Assembly (NCBI GenBank): GCA_029961005.1
Contig: JASBVW010000088.1
Span: 1-6,366 of the forward strand
Length of the DNA: 6,366 nucleotides
Source: Bacillota bacterium
GTDB lineage: Bacteria > Bacillota > UBA5301 > JASBVW01
Reading direction: 5' to 3'
Shown here in pieces: positions 5,237-6,366 of this stretch; the first letter of the stretch is position 1; each line of letters starts with the position of its first letter. The translations under genes and the position numbers were made by a program. The notes under the pieces were generated by a model. It saw only the letters and a list, made by a program, of their open reading frames with translations, did not search any database and was not told the origin of the DNA.

Positions 5237-6358
5237 TCAGTCGAGTCTCTTTTTCAACCGCGACACCGCCAGCGACAAAATGCATACGGCATAGATCGCC
5301 AGCGCCGCGGTCTGGCGCCAGAGAATCTTCTGGCCGGCGCCTTTAAGGATCACCCCCCGAAGGATTTGCAGAAAGTAGGTGAGGGGGATCCCCAACCCGA
5401 TCATCCGCAGAACCATTGGCATGTTCTCGCGGGGAAACATATAGCCGGACAAAAGCACGCTCGGGAGCAAAATCAACTGGCTCCACTGGTTGGCCTGGAC
5501 GTGGTTTTCCGAGATGGTGCTCACGAACAGCCCCAGCCCCAGTGAACCGAGCAGAAAGATCAAGGCGTTGAAGCTCAAGACCAAAAGGCTTCCTGCGATT
5601 TTCATCCCGAACCAAAAGACGCTGATCAAAAGTACCATAGTCACGTCAATTACCGCGAGGCCGACGTAGGGAATCATCTTCCCCAGGATCAGCTCGGCTG
5701 ACGTGACCGGTGTCACGATGAGTTGTTCCATCGTCCCTCTCTCGCGCTCTTTCACAAGGGCAGCCGCAATTAGGATGACGGTGATGTTCTGGAGGACGAT
5801 GCCTACGAGACCCGGCATGTTGAACTTAACGCTTTCCATTTCTGGGTTATACCAGACTCGCGCCCGGACCTCCACCGGCGGATCAACCGACAGCGCGCCT
5901 CCTCCCACCCGAGAGAGCTTCTGGGTGAGAATGCGCGTGCTCGTCAACTGGCCCAGCATTTCAGCGGTGGTCAGGGAGGTACGACTGACCAGGGGGTCGG
6001 AACCGTCGATCAACACCTGAACCTGGGCCGTTTCTCCCCGGTTCACGTGTTCCGAGTAGTCGGACGGGATGATGAGCCCGGCTTTGACGGTCCCGTCCTC
6101 GATCAACTTCCCCACTTCGGCAGCAGAGTGAACGTAGCGGACGAAGTCGAAGTAACCGGTCGCCCGGAACTGCTCGAACAGCTCCCTCGCTGGCAAGCCG
6201 TTGTCTTGTATCGCCACGGCCGTGGGGGTTGACTTGACGTCCGTGTCGATCACATACCCAAACATTATCATCATGATAATCGGCATTATGATGATAATCC
6301 GGAGGCTCGTGGTATCCCTGGTCAATTGGATGAATTCTTTGCGCATCACGGCAAACAT
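5237..6358 (-). CDS. ABC-2 type transporter permease (YhhJ/YbhR-like)
   Basis: A 373-residue inner-membrane protein, full length for the family. Layout: cytoplasmic MFAVMRKEFIQLTRD; TM1 about 19-37 (very Ile/Met-rich); a large external domain about 38-178; then five more membrane segments near 180-202, 225-250, 258-281, 292-308 and 348-365. The loop KERERGTMEQLIVTPV (203-218) is the signature of drug/ABC-2 exporter permeases, thought to be the coupling region facing the ATPase. It would work as a dimer with a second permease and an ATP-binding subunit, presumably encoded upstream past the right edge. Only eight bases precede ATG 6358 and show no ribosome site, and the frame stays open to the edge, so the true start could be slightly upstream; MRKEF at residue 5 is another option. 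Its DNA is less GC-rich than the metabolic genes (27 of 60 G/C at 5581-5640). The exported substrate is unknown; it is separated from the synthase operon by that operon's own promoter. Confidence 0.88.
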   Translation of the reverse strand: MFAVMRKEFIQLTRDTTSLRIIIIMPIIMMIMFGYVIDTDVKSTPTAVAIQDNGLPARELFEQFRATGYFDFVRYVHSAAEVGKLIEDGTVKAGLIIPSDYSEHVNRGETAQVQVLIDGSDPLVSRTSLTTAEMLGQLTSTRILTQKLSRVGGGALSVDPPVEVRARVWYNPEMESVKFNMPGLVGIVLQNITVILIAAALVKERERGTMEQLIVTPVTSAELILGKMIPYVGLAVIDVTMVLLISVFWFGMKIAGSLLVLSFNALIFLLGSLGLGLFVSTISENHVQANQWSQLILLPSVLLSGYMFPRENMPMVLRMIGLGIPLTYFLQILRGVILKGAGQKILWRQTAALAIYAVCILSLAVSRLKKRLD

Positions 6359-6366
6359 CCGGGTGA

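Noticed and set aside
6264..6298. AT-rich palindromes (ATTATCAT-C-ATGATAAT and an 11-base inverted repeat)
   Set aside because: They fall within the first membrane segment of the permease, where runs of Ile and Met codons (ATT, ATC, ATA, ATG) automatically create mirror-like ATNAT patterns. A low-complexity coding effect is the simpler explanation.

Overview
The window looks like chromosomal DNA of a GC-rich anaerobic bacterium, most plausibly a high-GC clostridial Firmicute of the Moorella/Peptococcaceae type. This is an inference without a phylogenetic marker. It rests on strong GGAGG-type ribosome binding sites, frequent GTG starts, a glutamate synthase with an N-terminal ferredoxin domain, and a homocitrate-synthase-like enzyme next to an isocitrate dehydrogenase in place of an ordinary citrate synthase.

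Layout, left to right. (1) 1-426, minus: the N-terminal 142 residues of an archaeal-type glutamate synthase, cut by the window edge. (2) 512-1309, minus: an IclR-family regulator, 85 nt upstream of (1) and in the same direction. Its leader holds a 30-bp near-perfect palindrome, probably an operator. (3) 1310-1532: a divergent intergenic region with a sigma70-like promoter facing right and a hairpin plus T-run facing left. (4) 1533-1988, plus: a YbgC/4HBT-type acyl-CoA thioesterase gene with an in-frame TGA at codon 28, so broken or mis-sequenced. Its 3' end runs 53 bp into the convergent gene (5). (5) 1936-5047, minus: a compact operon in transcription order of Re-citrate/homocitrate-type synthase, NAD-type isocitrate dehydrogenase and HAD-family phosphatase. 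It is driven by a near-consensus promoter at 5165-5194 and preceded by a leader of about 110 nt with mutually exclusive base-pairing. (6) 5237-6358, minus: an ABC-2 type permease whose operon continues off the right edge. Its DNA is visibly richer in A+T than its neighbours.

How the genes may fit together: the synthase would make citrate from acetyl-CoA and oxaloacetate, the dehydrogenase would turn isocitrate into 2-oxoglutarate (aconitase is not in the window), and the glutamate synthase would aminate 2-oxoglutarate with glutamine nitrogen. The shared theme is the oxidative branch of an incomplete TCA cycle feeding glutamate. The thioesterase, phosphatase and permease have no obvious place in that path.

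No tRNA, rRNA, CRISPR array, insertion sequence or phage gene was seen. The most interesting points are the interrupted thioesterase, the operator-like palindrome before the IclR gene, and the structured leader of the citrate/glutamate operon.
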